From Eumeta japonica (lineage: Eukaryota; Arthropoda; Insecta; Lepidoptera; Psychidae): 64,000 nucleotides of DNA. The position numbers and the translations under genes were made by a program. Positions 1 through 12,649 of this stretch are shown piece after piece; position 1 is the stretch's first letter; each line of letters opens with the position of its first letter. The notes under the pieces are model-generated. The model saw only the letters and a list, made by a program, of their open reading frames with translations, was not told the origin of the DNA and searched no databases. The stretch covers positions 62,001-126,000 of the forward strand of contig BGZK01001352.1 of assembly GCA_005406025.1 (NCBI GenBank), in the 5' to 3' direction.

Positions 1-324
1 CAGGATTTTGGTTTAGGAAGAGCTTAAACACTATGAGGGTGGATTTTATCAAGATAAAACCTTAAAACATAATTTTTTTGGTGGTTGAGCTCCTTAGCCC
101 CCCCCCCCCAAATCCTCAAATTCGCCATATTGGCTTAAAGCAGTTCTTATTGTAGAAGGTCTGTTATAGAAATAATAAAATTAATTTCCAGAGACATTTG
201 TCGTTTCCGAAGGAATAGAAAAATATATTGGTTTTTACTCTCCTCTATATTTTAAATTTGAAACATAACCTTTTGATTCAACTTACTTTTAAACAATACT
301 ATATACGGAACTCGCGGTGTATAC

Positions 325-774
325 CTGAATCGCACTTAACTGTGAATTCAAATCAAGTGTTCCTTTATCTAACTCACCATATTCGGTATTCGTGTCGATC
401 GTCGTGCCGGGGTTGAGAAGCTGCTTCTCATTTTGTCCATCGGTATTGAAACTTAAAGCGTTGACCGTGTCCGGCGCTACGTTGTCCGGCGCCAGACCGT
501 CGTCTGATAACTGATAAGCGCCACTCCTGACGGTCAGCGATGGTGCCTCTGGGCTTTCGATCATTTCTACAGGCAGATCTCCATTGGGGACGTCCGGTTC
601 GACCGCTTCCTCGACCCCTGCTACCGGTGCCACCGCACCTGCGGTGTCCAGATCTTTCGCGCCGGCATCAGCGTCACTGAAGGTCCTCTCGTCCTCGTAA
701 ATTATCTCGTCTTGCTGTCCATACACACTAGCACCGATAAATAATAAAACTAAAAGTACTTTAACCGCACCCAT
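325..774 (-). CDS. Secreted acidic protein, first coding exon (partial gene)
   Basis: I do not recognise the family. Read from the ATG at 774, the exon encodes 150 codons. It begins with a typical signal peptide (MGAVKVLLVLLFIGASVYGQ, residues 1-20, basic residue then a hydrophobic core, likely cleavage near GQ). A strongly acidic, Asp/Glu/Ala/Pro/Val-rich, low-cysteine stretch follows. The exon closes at a consensus donor (CAG|gtatac, gt at 323-324) in phase 0; reading past the donor meets a stop 11 codons on, which supports splicing. A TATA box lies at 865-872. An upstream in-frame ATG at 819 would add 15 residues but would bury the signal peptide, so I prefer 774. Remaining exons lie beyond the left edge. 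GC content is well above the flanks. Role unknown; an extracellular or cuticle/haemolymph location is inferred only from the signal peptide. Confidence 0.6.
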
Positions 775-864
775 TGTTCGATGTTCGTCAACTATTTTTC
801 TCGTGGCATATTCGGACAAAATGGTCGCTTATCTGTATCGATAAGTACACTTGATTGCGCTATT

Positions 865-872
865 TTTTTATA
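865..872 (-). promoter_or_regulatory. TATA box of the secreted-protein gene
   Basis: TATAAAAA on the minus strand, about 90 bp upstream of the preferred start codon at 774. This fits a transcription start near 835-840 and a short 5' leader. Confidence 0.45.
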
Positions 873-899
873 TCGTACGAACCGGCCGACGCCGGAGCC

Positions 900-2500
900 G
901 ATTGTCCACTGAAACGATCTTCAGCGGTCTGTGTGTTTTGTGACTGAGCGACGTTATCTGGCCGAGGTGTGCGATAAGATACAAAACAGGGGCATCGCCG
1001 TAGGTGCGCCGGATTCCTTTGTCCTAATCGGCGAGGCCCTGTTTTTTTTTTTATACAGTACTCTTTGCAAAGGGTGCTTGCCGTCGATAAACCAATTCGC
1101 TTTCAGGTGTTCACTAGGTTTTAGGAATCGTTTTATTATGAAACGTATGCCGTACGCAGCTGAAAGCGAAGTTGCTTTATTTAATTTAAGCGAAATAAAT
1201 TACATGATAAAGTTCATACAAAGTCTATATTATCAGATTTTAAGCAAATAGTATGTAAAACACACCCTAGGGAACTGACAAAAAAAAGAAAAACAAATCT
1301 ATTGAAATATATTTTAAGTTAATTGTAAGCTGTATTTACTCGACTGCGTCGATAAGAAGTGGGACTGGAATGGATATAAATATGAAAGCATGTTCGTTTG
1401 AATGTTTGTCATTCAATCGCGGTCGAACCGCTGAACGGGATGTAATCAAATCATGCATAGAAGTAGATTATGCTCTGAAATAAAACGGGATCAATTTATT
1501 TAAAAAAAAATGTACAAATATAAAAAAATAAGAATCGGAGACTTCTTTTCACACTTAAAAAACTACAAGATCCCTGAATACTTTTTCGATATTATACGAA
1601 TATACATATGTTTCATTTTGAAGTACTAATATTAGTCTCTGACTTTGTCCAAATCGGAGTAGCGTAATCAGAATTTTAAGGGACACGTCGAGCACAATCG
1701 GATGTCGAACAAGGAGTAGAAACGTGACCGGAGTTGAAATCAAGTGGAAGACTTGGAACCAAAATAAGAAATAATACGTAGGAATAATAGCAAAAATAAA
1801 TTACTTGATATTGTTTTGTTGTCACGCAGAAAAAAATTTTGATGAATCAGGAAAAAAATGAAATTTTGCAAAAGGCGCTGTGTTACTAATGCAAAAATAT
1901 TTAAATGCGAAATGCGAATTTGCCTACAGCTAAGATACACGCAGCTTACCTTTTAAAATTTGTGATCGGCAATAATCAATTCAGTTTTATATTATTTATA
2001 TTATAATCTTTTTTCCCGATTACATACGCTCTCCTTGTGTAGAATCGTTAACATTCTGCAATAATCTAGTCCTGTTTGTTGAGACTTACGAATTGCAAAT
2101 GACTGACTTATTTCACAACTGTTGTATCAATCAAATTAACTAACCATGTATTCACTTAGCCCTTATCTACCGATAGCGGGCGCACGGGGCGAGTCACTCT
2201 CGATTCTTACTACCTCACGATAAACGCGCTATACCTGCTAAAAATGGTGAATCCATCACATGATTCATCAGTTCGCTATTTGTTTGTGCGCCATTGCGGA
2301 CATCCTTTATTTTAATAAACACTAACCACATATTTACTTCCGTTTCCGATTATCTCGGGCGTTACAACTGATTATCTATTGAAATTCTACCTTTTAAATA
2401 GATGTAATAGCTACACATATGGCCTACGCGGATGTAAAACAAGACTATATGAGTTTTCATATTTTTCAGGTTCGGACTCAAAAATAATATATTACGCCCT
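900..2500. other. AT-rich intergenic, no gene supported
   Basis: The first part is a short GC-rich patch (880-1050), the likely upstream region of the minus-strand secreted-protein gene. The rest is AT-rich. A 106-codon frame at 931-1251 has a poly-T run and no domain, and is not accepted. No repeats were recognised. Confidence 0.4.
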
Positions 2501-2505
2501 AGTGA

Positions 2506-2548
2506 GTAAAGGGCGAGAACGTAACCACGTAACGTTCTCGCCCTTTAC
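2506..2548. repeat. Perfect 17-bp inverted repeat (hairpin) with 9-nt loop
   Basis: Left arm 2506-2522 (GTAAAGGGCGAGAACGT) and right arm 2532-2548 are exact reverse complements around a 9-nt loop. Downstream the loop motif recurs as tandem ACGTAAC/AACCACGTAACG words to about 2582. This GC-rich stem stands out in AT-rich DNA. Confidence 0.85.
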
Positions 2549-2582
2549 GCAACCACGTAACGTAACCAGTAACGTAACCACA

Positions 2583-3225
2583 AGTGGGGATGCCCTACTT
2601 TTCTCCCGTGATGAGTACCTACGTAATTTTTTTTACACCTTCATGGAAAGTTCTGACAACTTTCTATCGAGGTGCAAAAGAATGTGTTTTGGAGGTCGTA
2701 GCTCTAACCAACCGTGTGACACATTACAGCCGCGAAACTTGAATTTTTCTTAGTAACCTCTATGTTTTTATTGCTGTTTATGTATACTGGAAAGCTCAAA
2801 TTCACATTATACTTTAACAAATGTTTGGTAGAAACTAAATCAGCCTTTTATTATTAAAATTCATTGCGTTATGCTAAAGGATTTCTGTTACTACGGCCGT
2901 AAACATTTGAGCTAAATGTTCTTTTTAGTTCTTCAAATCAACTCTACAAATCGAAATATCTGATGATATTCAGAATAATACCCTCTGAATTGCAGCCATA
3001 ATTACAGTTAGAAACCTCTGGGTCGAGCATGTCTTCCGATTTCGAACATAAGATTAATTGTGCATTCCTCATATTTGAAAAATTGAAGTTGTGACAGCGA
3101 CCATAATAATACCGCTTAAACCTAATTAGTACATACACAATGAATATTTTCAATTTCAAATTCTAAATATCTTTATTTCATAGGTTAGAATATAACACTT
3201 GAAATACGTCATAACATTTAAAGAA
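2583..3225. other. AT-rich spacer, nothing recognised
   Basis: No coding frame with a recognisable domain and no clear repeat was seen here. Confidence 0.4.
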
Positions 3226-4695
3226 TGCCAGTTTTTTTTTAATAATTACATATACAACATGTTCCAAAATTCGACGCCAACATTTATGGGCGTAATAGGC
3301 CAGCTCACAACTAATCAGAATACCTACACATGACCTCAGTAAAAATCTCTAGTTTTCTACACATTGGCACTTTTATGAATTTGGGGAAAATCCACACTTT
3401 ATATCGATTTTTCGTACACCACATCTATAAATTTTCATATTTTACAACTCAAATTTTAGTCTCAGTATCCTGAATAACGCAGCTTTAAATCTTAGTTCAA
3501 AAGCAAAATGGTAGTAAAATATTACGTTTGGGAAAAATTTACATTCTTGCCCAGGTAAATAAAATAAAAATTATTTCATTTTAACTCTACATACTGGAAA
3601 AAAATGTACCACACTTACTCGGCATGCTATTGCAAAAGATAGCTCGTGTAGTGTTGTTTTTAAAATAGTATAACATTTACTACGTTTTACATTAGAAAAA
3701 AAATATATAATTTTACTGCAAAATTACCCTATTTTTATGTTGCAGGATTGAGGTTAAAAATAGATCTAATTAAACTGACAAGTTATTTAATATTACATGA
3801 GCCACAGATACAAATTACAGCAGGTGTTCAAATTGCCAGTCACCGGAAGCAATGCAAGCGTGACAACGTCTTAAAAAACATGTTTTAATCCGTTTTGCAC
3901 TTCCTGCAACATTTATTTGTCGTCCGGCTTCATTAATACGATGTGACTGTTCATTTTCATTCTGTATTGGTTTTGCATGGACTTTCTCTTTTATGCAACC
4001 CCAGTAGAAAAAATCTAATGGATTTAAATTTGATGGCCTCAGTGAGGCCATCAAATGGGGGGGCAGGCAATTTGATCACCTGCTGTAATTTGAGTCTGTG
4101 GCTCATGTAATATTAAATAAATACTTGTCAGTTTAATTAGATGTATTTTTATCCGCAATCATACAATATAAAAATAAGGTCATTTTTAAGTAAAATTATA
4201 ATTTTTTTTCTAAAGTAAATCATAGTAAATGGTATTAAACATTTTAAAAACTACACTACACGAGCTATCTTTTGCAATAGCATGCCCAGTAAGTGTGGTA
4301 CATTTTTTTTCCAGTATGTAGAGTCAAAATTATATTATTTTTATTTTTATTTAAAACTTGGGCAAGAATGTAAATTTTTCCCAAACGTAATGTTTTACTA
4401 CCAGTTTGGTTTTCAACTAAGATTAAAATCTGCGTTATATACTGAGACTAAAATTTGAGTTGTAAAATATGAAAATTTGTAGATGCGGTGTTCGAAAAAC
4501 TAATATAAATTGTGGATTTTCCCCAAATTCATAAAAGTGCGAATATGTAGAAAAATAAAGAGCTTTCTACTGAGGTCATGTGTAGGTATTCTGATTAGTT
4601 GTGAGCTGGCCTATTACGCCCATAAATGTTGGCGTCGAAGTTTGGAACACGGTGCATATGTATATATAACTATTGCAAAAAAAAACACCTGCAGG
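3226..4695. mobile_element. Fold-back DNA transposon with ~600-bp inverted arms
   Basis: The left arm (about 3226-3830) and right arm (about 4077-4695) are imperfect reverse complements over nearly their whole length. Examples: GACGCCAACATTTATGGGCG at 3272 pairs with 4615-4635, and CACTACACGAGCTATCTTTT at 4254 pairs with 3638-3656. The innermost arm pairs 'ATGAGCCACAGA' (3797) with its complement at 4098. The unique core (3830-4076) holds a transposase C-terminal remnant. Terminal sequences differ through a poly-T run and the target duplication was not resolved, so the outer limits are ±15 bp. Confidence 0.75.
3815..4054 (-). pseudogene. Transposase C-terminal remnant inside the fold-back element
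   Basis: The minus-strand frame reads RPSNLNPLDFFYWGCIKEKV near its start, then a basic helical stretch ending CIASGDWQFEHLL. The 'SPDLNPLDFFLWG' type motif around the last catalytic acidic residue and the Cys...FEHLL ending are typical of insect Tc1/mariner-superfamily DDE transposases. Only about 75 residues remain. The catalytic N-terminal half is gone and has been replaced by the inverted arms, so this is a non-autonomous relic. Confidence 0.6.
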
Positions 4696-4699
4696 AAGT

Positions 4700-5277
4700 C
4701 AAGTCCATTATGTCCACTTATCCTTTAAATATTCAGAGATTGTATAAGCCCCTTTTGTGCAAAGTGTTCGCTTAATAAATACTTTAAATTTGTATAAGGG
4801 TAATCTTTTTATATCTGCAGAAATCTTATTGAACACATTTATAATTGTACATATCATTATAGTTATAAATATCAAAAATGCAGTTCCAAATATTGAGCCT
4901 AAACTAGGATGTTCAGTTTTGTTTTAACGCTCCCTAAGCTCTACAAAGCTCTTACACTCGTCGATCCGAGGTTGAGTTTCTAATGATTAGAATAAAATCT
5001 TCTAATTCATTAACGCAAAAAAGGAAATAGGGTGAAGTTATTCTCTAAAAAAGTATGCCATGACGATTAAAAAAATTTATATCTCCAATTGCAAATAAGG
5101 TGGATGTACTAGTTGTCAACATTGAGTTAGCGGTTGACACTTCTGTTTAGTATTTCCATAATAAGATTGTAAAATTTCTCATATGTCAAAAATATTAACA
5201 TCAGTTACACAAGGGAATATCAGTTTTTTATATAATGATACTACTGTGCATAATACTTATAAGATAATAATAATATA
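4700..5277. other. AT-rich spacer, nothing recognised
   Basis: No gene, domain or clear repeat could be supported. Confidence 0.4.
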
Positions 5278-5800
5278 ATAAACTCACGCCTATTTCCTAG
5301 AAGGGTAGGCAGACACTATAAATTTCCACCATGGTACGGTATTTGCTAATCTCTCTTGCCTCGCTGACATCCGTCAATCGTTTCACGCCAGCTCGTCAGT
5401 TTTGGGTGCTTAAAATTTGGCCCTTTTTTAATATGCCACCAAAAACCAATGCCAACTTTTCCATCACACATATTCGCTCTATAACTTTATTTTGTCAGTA
5501 TATTTTCATTAGCCCTTTCCAGATGGCGAAACCACGGCAACATACCTTTTTTCTACTATAGTCGCTACATCTTCTTTCAAACCATACCGCTCTCTGACAT
5601 CACTGTTTCTATTTATATCTTTCCGAGACCACCGTATTGATACTACTTTCATTATTCTTCTACCATACCCAACTTTCACCACCGTACATATGCGTAGGGA
5701 TCAGAACTCCATTATGGATAGCCAAACGCGCTTTTCATGAGATACTCTTACTATTTATATTAGCAAGCAAGGCCCCATTCACTGTACACTCCCACAAAAA
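5278..5800. repeat. Dispersed retroelement-type repeat
   Basis: The stretch starting 'CTCACGCCTATTTCC...GGGTAGGCAGACACTA' and continuing 'TTTCCACC...' matches, from memory, a very common interspersed sequence of lepidopteran genomes. This was not checked against a database. A 76-codon frame at 5331-5561 inside it is judged non-coding. Confidence 0.4.
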
Positions 5801-7889
5801 ATAGTATTGCCAGAAAAAAATACTCAGTAGATGCTGTTGCGTACTTACTTTTTTATTTTATAATATAGGAAGACATAATCATGTTCATAGTTTATCTAAT
5901 ATTATTATAATAATACATTACCGTAGAAAAGGTAGTCCTTATATTTCGCAAAATTTTTTTCTATAATTCGTTTAGTTATAAACATTAAATTTATATTGCT
6001 ATAAATTAAGCGTGTGGGTCACTCGATCATTTAGATCTGATAATGGCCCAAAAGATCCATAGTACATCGACAACTTGACTGCTTGCCATTTTAAATTCTG
6101 TCATGGCGGTATTCAGTGTATGCCGGTGGTTATTAACATCTATTTTACAATTCAAAACGGAAGCAAATATACTACATTGCTGAAGATCAAAAGCGGCACA
6201 AAAACAAAGATGCAGGCATTTAAGTTAGCTGTTAAGTTAGGAAAACAATGTTAGACGCTCTTTTTTCAAAGGAAATAAAGCAATAAAAATAACATTTTTA
6301 CTGTGCTTTTTCTAGCTTAGTAATGTTTATTATTATTCTATTTAATGCGTGTTTATTCAAATGCAAAACCTTATACAATAATTGTAAATTGTAGCATTGG
6401 TCACATTCAAATATCATATTATATCAAATATCATATTAATACAATGATTTTAATTACAATATTAAATGAAATATTATAATAAGTATTCATTTTTTTCATT
6501 TTAAATAATGATTCTATTGTCTGTTGTTTTACCATGTGCTCTGTGAAGTTACGTTCTAGAAAGTATTTGAAGATTCACGATTTTCTGCTTTTAGCTACAA
6601 TACATATGAATATTATTCAACTATAGAAGAATATAGAAATAAAATATAGAAAATAATTTATATGAGTAGTGACTGTTTATGATCACTAAAAATTTTGAAA
6701 AAGGCATCGGTTTGTACAATATATATATTCATGTAATTTACAGATATTCTGATTATTAAACTATCAAAAAAATAATATATGTAATTTTTAGAATTGTATT
6801 TTAGGAATTTTGTATGTAACATATGCTTGCATAATTTTATTAGACTTGATGAAAAAATAGTGCTCCTATAATGTATTAGTATGTGATATAGGAATGACGG
6901 ACGGAAGAACAGACTGAAACTATGAGGGTTCCATTTTTAGGAAAACACACGGAACCCTTATAGTATCTCTGTCGGACATAGCCAATTTCCTCAGAATCAG
7001 TTAAATCGACTAAGTCGAAAAGTTGGGACACTTATCGGACTGTTTTCTAGGAAACAAATTAGAAAATATAAAAAGTTTATAAACTTTATTAAGTGACAAA
7101 GCCAGGATTTGTTGAGGGTCTCAAATAAATATTTTTAGTTATTTGAAATACAGAAAATCGTTCTTTACTTATGGATTATAGAAAAATCTAGAAAAAATGT
7201 ACAGCCTTAAAATAACATTGTAAATCTGACAATGTTGTCCGTACAACCTTACATTTACATGTGTTTCAGTTACCACAAACATTTGGGTTAGATTTAAAAA
7301 AGAACATAGTACACGAAATATTCATTCTACGAAATCCTCTTCACGTAAGTTCATTTCCCATTTGTCCGGTTCTTTTTATGCCTTTGGCTATCGAACCTTA
7401 AAAGATTATTTCCCATAAGAACATTTGTTTATTTAATCACGCAGGTATGACATGAAGGACCAATATCAAACAATAAACGTGTTGTGGAACTTGATCATGA
7501 ATAATAAAAGAAATAATATTAATAATTATTTGTTAATGATAATTAAATTTAAGTCCATCGCCATCGTTGTTTATCATTTAGATTATTATATCATAAAGTG
7601 TAGTTTATCAGTTTATCATTTGCCGTTAGCTAACAATTAAAACATAAAGGAATTGGTTACTGCTTTTTCCGCTTAAGTAGGTAAAGAAAGTAGATGATTC
7701 ACTGTCTAGTATTAAAATAATATTTTTAAAAGCGATGGCTGTACGTTTAAATGTTGTGTCAGGTTTTTAATCCCCAACTGTTGAGACACACCGTCCCACA
7801 ATCTATTTGTTTCAGATTGAGGGGAAGATCTTACAGTTTGAATGGTGGTTGAATAAAAGCCGGGGATTGTTAAACTTTGTCACCATCGC
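5801..7889. other. AT-rich intergenic DNA with degenerate repeat scraps
   Basis: About 2 kb of very AT-rich sequence. Near 6890-6962 lies a fragment of the 'GACGGACGGAAGAACAGACTG... GGGTTCC' type, also seen at 34.45 and 36.26 kb, usually the tail of a transposon. No gene was found. Confidence 0.35.
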
Positions 7890-8060
7890 GGTGACGGTCC
7901 AGCGAGGGCTGGTGGTCAAGTGATGGAGAACGTCGCCTCGAGACCCAAGGATATTGGGTTCGATCCTAAGAGCTTTTAACCTAAGTCAAATTGAACCACA
8001 CGCTCGTAGTTGAATTTGATACGTCTGTACCGCACGAGATCATCCAAACATATAAATAAA
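7890..8060 (+). mobile_element. tRNA-derived SINE
   Basis: There is an internal RNA polymerase III promoter: an A box-like TGGTCAAGTGATGG at 7913-7926 and a B box GGTTCGATCC at 7957-7966, with tRNA-like spacing. A non-tRNA body and an A-rich ATAAATAAATGA end near 8060 follow. The tRNA head cannot fold as an intact tRNA, so this is a SINE head rather than a tRNA gene. Confidence 0.6.
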
Positions 8061-10960
8061 TGACGACTATGAATTATATCAAGTCGGGTTTCGTCGAGTC
8101 TTATTAATAAGTATGACACGAGGTTTCGTTTCGGGCAAAGATAGGACAGATAACCCGACTTTATCTCGACAAACCTTTTATGTCATAATTGCAAATTGCT
8201 CAAAATATTTTATAAGATAATTCCACATTAGCGAAGTTTTACGATAAAACTAGTTCAACCTCGCGGCTCCGCCTACATAGATAAAGAACTCGGTTGAGAT
8301 TTAAATTTCTAATAAAACTTCGACTCTTAATTTTATTGTATTCTTGACCCCGTTACCAATTCCCATTTTTCTCCTTTTCCCGATTTCAATTCCTCTCGCC
8401 ACTTTTGCACTTTCTCTTTCTCAACCTCTGCTACTTCATAGCTATGGAGTGAGAGATATTCTCCTCTCGAGCTATTCTCCTTATACTCTTCCGTTGCCTT
8501 TCCCTATACAAACCAAGGAGACAAATAAATATAGCCATCAAAATAAAATAAAAACTATGACAATTTTTTTTAGTGACAATATAAAATCGGTTAAAGTCTT
8601 GTCTGTCTAATTATAAGAAGACCTTTAGACTAACAAACAGAGACGACATTATATTATGAACAATGGTGTGTTCTTTCATTATAATAAATTTTATTAGATT
8701 ATCCTATAGTCCCACATTAGATATTGCCTGTTTTTTGGTAGCTAGCAAACAGGACAAATTTGAAAGATATATTACCGATAGCAAACAAGAAAAAAATTAA
8801 ATAACGTAGAAAATTTATAGTAAATAAGACAATGAAGATTACTTATTAATGAAAATATCGTACTTAAAGTAAAGGGTGCTTCATTTGCTAAGTTTAATTT
8901 ACAGTATGTAAATTGCTCTTCGTGGTCGTAGGTAGCTCCAAGGATGAATTAGGGAATGGACAGTACATTTCGCCATTCTGGAAGAATTCTCTTTGATATT
9001 GGATAGATTTAATATTTTGTGTGTACATGTGAATTTTTTTTCGAATACAGTAGGTATCAAAAATGATGAAAGCTACTAATCACAAAAAACCACTTGTGCC
9101 CTCATGCGTCTGCCGACTCTAAAAACAATTAACTGTAATTTTCGAATTAACGTCTAACAAATGAATACACACACTTTATCATAATGGTGCAAGATAAATC
9201 CTTTTATGAAAAAAAAGATACTCAGATGTAATAGCAATTTTAATTATGATCGATGAAATATTTAAATATTCAATTTAATATTGAATAACTGACGTCCATA
9301 TTTTTCTGGTGTAGGAATTAAAAATAGGATACATGTACGGATCGTAAATAATTTTTTAAAATCACAAATTATGACTCCCGCGCATAACTCTATGAATCCA
9401 TTCAAGCGATAGCCCTGTTCATACAATAATATAAACTTTTTTTTTTAATTCTGATATCAAGACGTTCGGCGACCATTATTTTGACTTGTTTTATATCTTC
9501 AGTGACATCTGCGAGGTCATAACGTATTCACAGAATTGGAACAACAAGTTTCCACTACACAAAATTACAAAACAACGGCCTCGGGCGACGCTGTGCGCAA
9601 AATATAATTTAAAACTATCCCGCCCTCGATTATGATCCTGGTCCCGCTCTCTGTTCTGATGTCGGTCCCGATGACGATTGCCGGCCATCTTTTGGACTGA
9701 AAACGGCATCTCATTTTCGTGGTACCTTTTGTTCTTGCATAAATACAAAATATCCTGTCTTGTACTTCAAGCGACACTGCCTCTCCTACCTCTATGGAAA
9801 ATTTGATAACAATCCGTTCACTCGGTTAGGAATTGAGTACGGGCAAAAGACAGATACATGTTTTATCGACACGCAACCGCATGTTCTTAGTGCATCCCGA
9901 ATTTCATCAAATTCGGTAAAATCATTTTTCAGTCACAACAGGACTTCAAGGTGTAAACATACATTTTAATAATTGCAAAAGCAGATGTAGTGTATCATGA
10001 TAAACTAAACTAAGATATATTTATGACAATTTATATACATATATATTAAATAGATAAACTACAAACATCCAAACTAATATCACCCATGAAACCATCGATT
10101 GTTAAAGAATATTTCAAGTGAGAGCTATGATTTCTGTCTGACCCGTTAACAAAGCAGGCTTGTAACTTGGTACACATATATTTGTAAGAGTCGATTTGTT
10201 AGGAAATTTTAGAAAAAAATGGGCTTTATTGATGAGTTTTGGAATAAAAGTGACTATGCCTTTTTCTACCCGACTACGGCGCAGCAAAGGAAGGGTAATA
10301 ATTTTTACAATTTATTGTTCAAATTAAAAGGCTATATATTATTATCATTAATACACGGTTGCATACCAATGCTGTAGATATAAAAATAGAAGTCTCAACA
10401 CACAGGTCGATGATGCTGATGGAAATGATAAAGTAAATAGTACTTCAGCGGAACTTCTTGGGTTCTTGATGGGTAAGAGGCAGTGGATAAGTGTTAAGAA
10501 TAATATTGTTGCGAACTATGCTCGACAACGAAGTAATAAAATAATGGAATAACGCCCCCTATAAAAAAGGAAAAAGACTACTTTCTTTGTTACAAAATGT
10601 GACGTAGGCGTGGTTATTTGCAAGATTTTAAATTGAACCTCCAGAAAATTAAATGTTCCAGATTCTCGTGGGTGTTGTTTGTTTACGTCGGAGGTAAAAT
10701 GTTTACGTCTCTATTTTCATAACTCATTTAAGACTTTGTTTACATTCGTAGAATACAGTAGACCACTCGATATAGGTTACATATATATTATATCGGGGAA
10801 AAAGTTTTTTTAGTATTTTATAAATAAAAAGTTGTAATAAAATATTTTTGGTTATACTTTTTGTAACTAGCTAACTTTGATATCATTAAATAGATGACAT
10901 TTTAAAACAGAAAAATAAAAAATTAAAACGGTGTCCCACCATTTTCTAAGGTAAAAAAAT
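8061..10960. other. AT-rich intergenic with minor repeats
   Basis: No gene supported. 9600-9690 carries CCCGATTC/CCCGCTC-type simple repeats that make a basic Arg/His/Asp-rich pseudo-frame. 10265-10300 (CTACCCGACTACGGCGCAGC) looks like a lepidopteran transposon scrap. Two overlapping minus-strand frames at 9491-9777 are artefacts of the low-complexity sequence. Confidence 0.35.
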
Positions 10961-10969
10961 TCGATATAA

Positions 10970-11735
10970 AATATATTCGACAATTTTGATGTTTTATTAG
11001 AAAAAAGGGAAAAATGTAACACAAGCCGTGAAAAAATTGTGGCGTTTATTGATCTAATGCAGTGTTAGTAATAATAGCACAAAATTAGTTCAATTGTTTT
11101 CAGTCCGGTAATTTTCATGTCAAAGATGAACTTCGTTCTAGTCGACCTGTTTCGGATAAAGTCAATGCCATTTAAAAACTAGACATACAAAAAAGCTCGA
11201 TGCTTGTGTCCCACACGAGCTCACTAAAAGAAATCTAATGAATCGTGTACTCATTTGTGATTCTTTATTGACAGGTAATGAAACCGAACTGTTTTTGAAA
11301 AGATTGATCACTGGTGATAAAAATGGATTACCTATATCCTACGACAAGAACGTGTGAAAAAGATCATGTTCAAAAGGCAAGCAAGATCCACAGACTATAG
11401 CTCAACCCGGATTAACTCGCAATAAGTTGATGTTATGTGTACAGTGGGATTGAAAGGGCATTATTAATTATAAGCTTTTATCGCCGGGAAAAACTATCAA
11501 TTAAGATCTTTGTAGCCAATAGCTGATGAGAGTTAAGCAAGAAGTGGAGAAAAAACGGTGTCTTGACCTGACACTTAGATTTTCACGTGTTCCGGTCACT
11601 TCAGAATTCTTTAGGTAGTGTTAGGCTAACATTAAAAGAGGACTGTCAGAACTACTTGTCGCAGTTAGAAGTCCCAAAATTTCTACAGGAATGATATTAT
11701 GTCACTACCTACAAATTGGCAACAAGTTGTTGAAC
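10970..11735 (+). pseudogene. Dead mariner transposase
   Basis: Translated piecewise in three frames, this gives a recognisable mariner transposase broken by frameshifts and stops. Motifs in order: SGRP-V-like near 11140; a VPHELTKRNLMNRV-type stretch around 11210-11250; ICDSLLTGNETE...FLKRLITGD around 11260-11315, containing the first catalytic Asp; a QTIAQPGLTRNK-type stretch around 11395-11430; LCVQWD-KGIINYKLL around 11435-11480; and the C-terminal LPTNWQQVVEQNGKY at 11705-11750. It cannot make active protein. Flanking terminal inverted repeats were not resolved. Confidence 0.8.
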
Positions 11736-11789
11736 AAAATGGTAAATATACACACAATTTTTAGCTTTTAATTTAACAGTTTATTATTT

Positions 11790-12390
11790 CAAATGAGTGT
11801 TAGAAGCACACCACTGTTAAAGTGATTCTCTAGTACAGTGCAACTAAATATACATGTTCTATTTCTCTGAATGTTTACTTTTCGTCCTATCTCAATCTTC
11901 GAACCCCGATGGGGGTATATCGTAACAATATTATCATAAATCCTTTGCTGCGCATTGACCGTGCGCATACCGCGAAGGTACACGATAAAGTAGGCGTTTT
12001 TAGACTTGGGAAAGAATATTTTTGCCAGAGGTAAGGGTCTATGTCGAATGAAAACACATGGTTGCTTATCACTTATCCAGATTCCGAAATACGTTAAACA
12101 ATCTCCACTATTGAAAACCATTAACATAATTGATTCGTTTATAAAACTTGCGCCTCAAAGTGTTGTGTGATGTAATCGTCAAGTTATCGAAACAAATGGC
12201 AACGCCTGAAATACGTTTGCAATGCATCTTTTTTCAGGATTCCTTAGTGAACATGTAAACTATTTTACATAATTAGTCACTGATTCCGTAGTCGGTTTTA
12301 CTTATTTATTATTTGACTTTCGCTTTTTCACATCGGTCGATAACGTATAACAGTAATCGTGGGCTAGTTCAATTTTAATGTAATCAAATT
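11790..12390. other. Spacer, no gene supported
   Basis: Overlapping minus-strand frames of 112 and 61 codons (11789-12127) show no domain, signal peptide or splice support. They are treated as chance frames. Confidence 0.35.
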
Positions 12391-12391
12391 A

Positions 12392-12598
12392 TTATGATGT
12401 TCGGACATTTTCTGATCTGTGTCTGTATGCTGATAAGGCATACAGACATATTTGATAAACCATCAAAAAATTCGACATATCTCGTTGCAGAAAACCCAAC
12501 GTTAAACCTGATGCAAATACAAATATAACAATGATTGTGTACACCATACGATAGTGTAAGCGCAGTGCCGACAGCGTTCGACTCGCGCCATTCACCAC
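12392..12598 (-). CDS. Possible first exon of a type II membrane protein
   Basis: Family not recognised. From the ATG at 12598 the frame begins with a basic segment (MVNGASRTLSALRLHYR) followed by one hydrophobic helix (MVYTIIVIFVFASGLTLGF, about residues 18-36). This is the layout of a signal anchor, as in Golgi enzymes. The start is locally GC-rich, and a TATATATAAAT box lies about 35-45 bp upstream (12630-12641). Further GC-rich promoter-like DNA sits at 12720-12785. No strong donor was found: CATCAG|gttta near 12507 is weak, and the frame stops at 12392. It may be a real first exon or a chance frame. Confidence 0.25.
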   Translation of the reverse strand: MVNGASRTLSALRLHYRMVYTIIVIFVFASGLTLGFLQRDMSNFLMVYQICLYALSAYRHRSENVRTS

Positions 12599-12649
12599 CA
12601 GATAAGATATTTTTTATCGATTTACGATAAATTTATATATATTTTTTGT

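Noticed and set aside
931..1251. 106-codon + frame divergent from the secreted-protein gene
   Set aside because: Crosses a poly-T run, has no domain or signal, and no splice or polyadenylation context.
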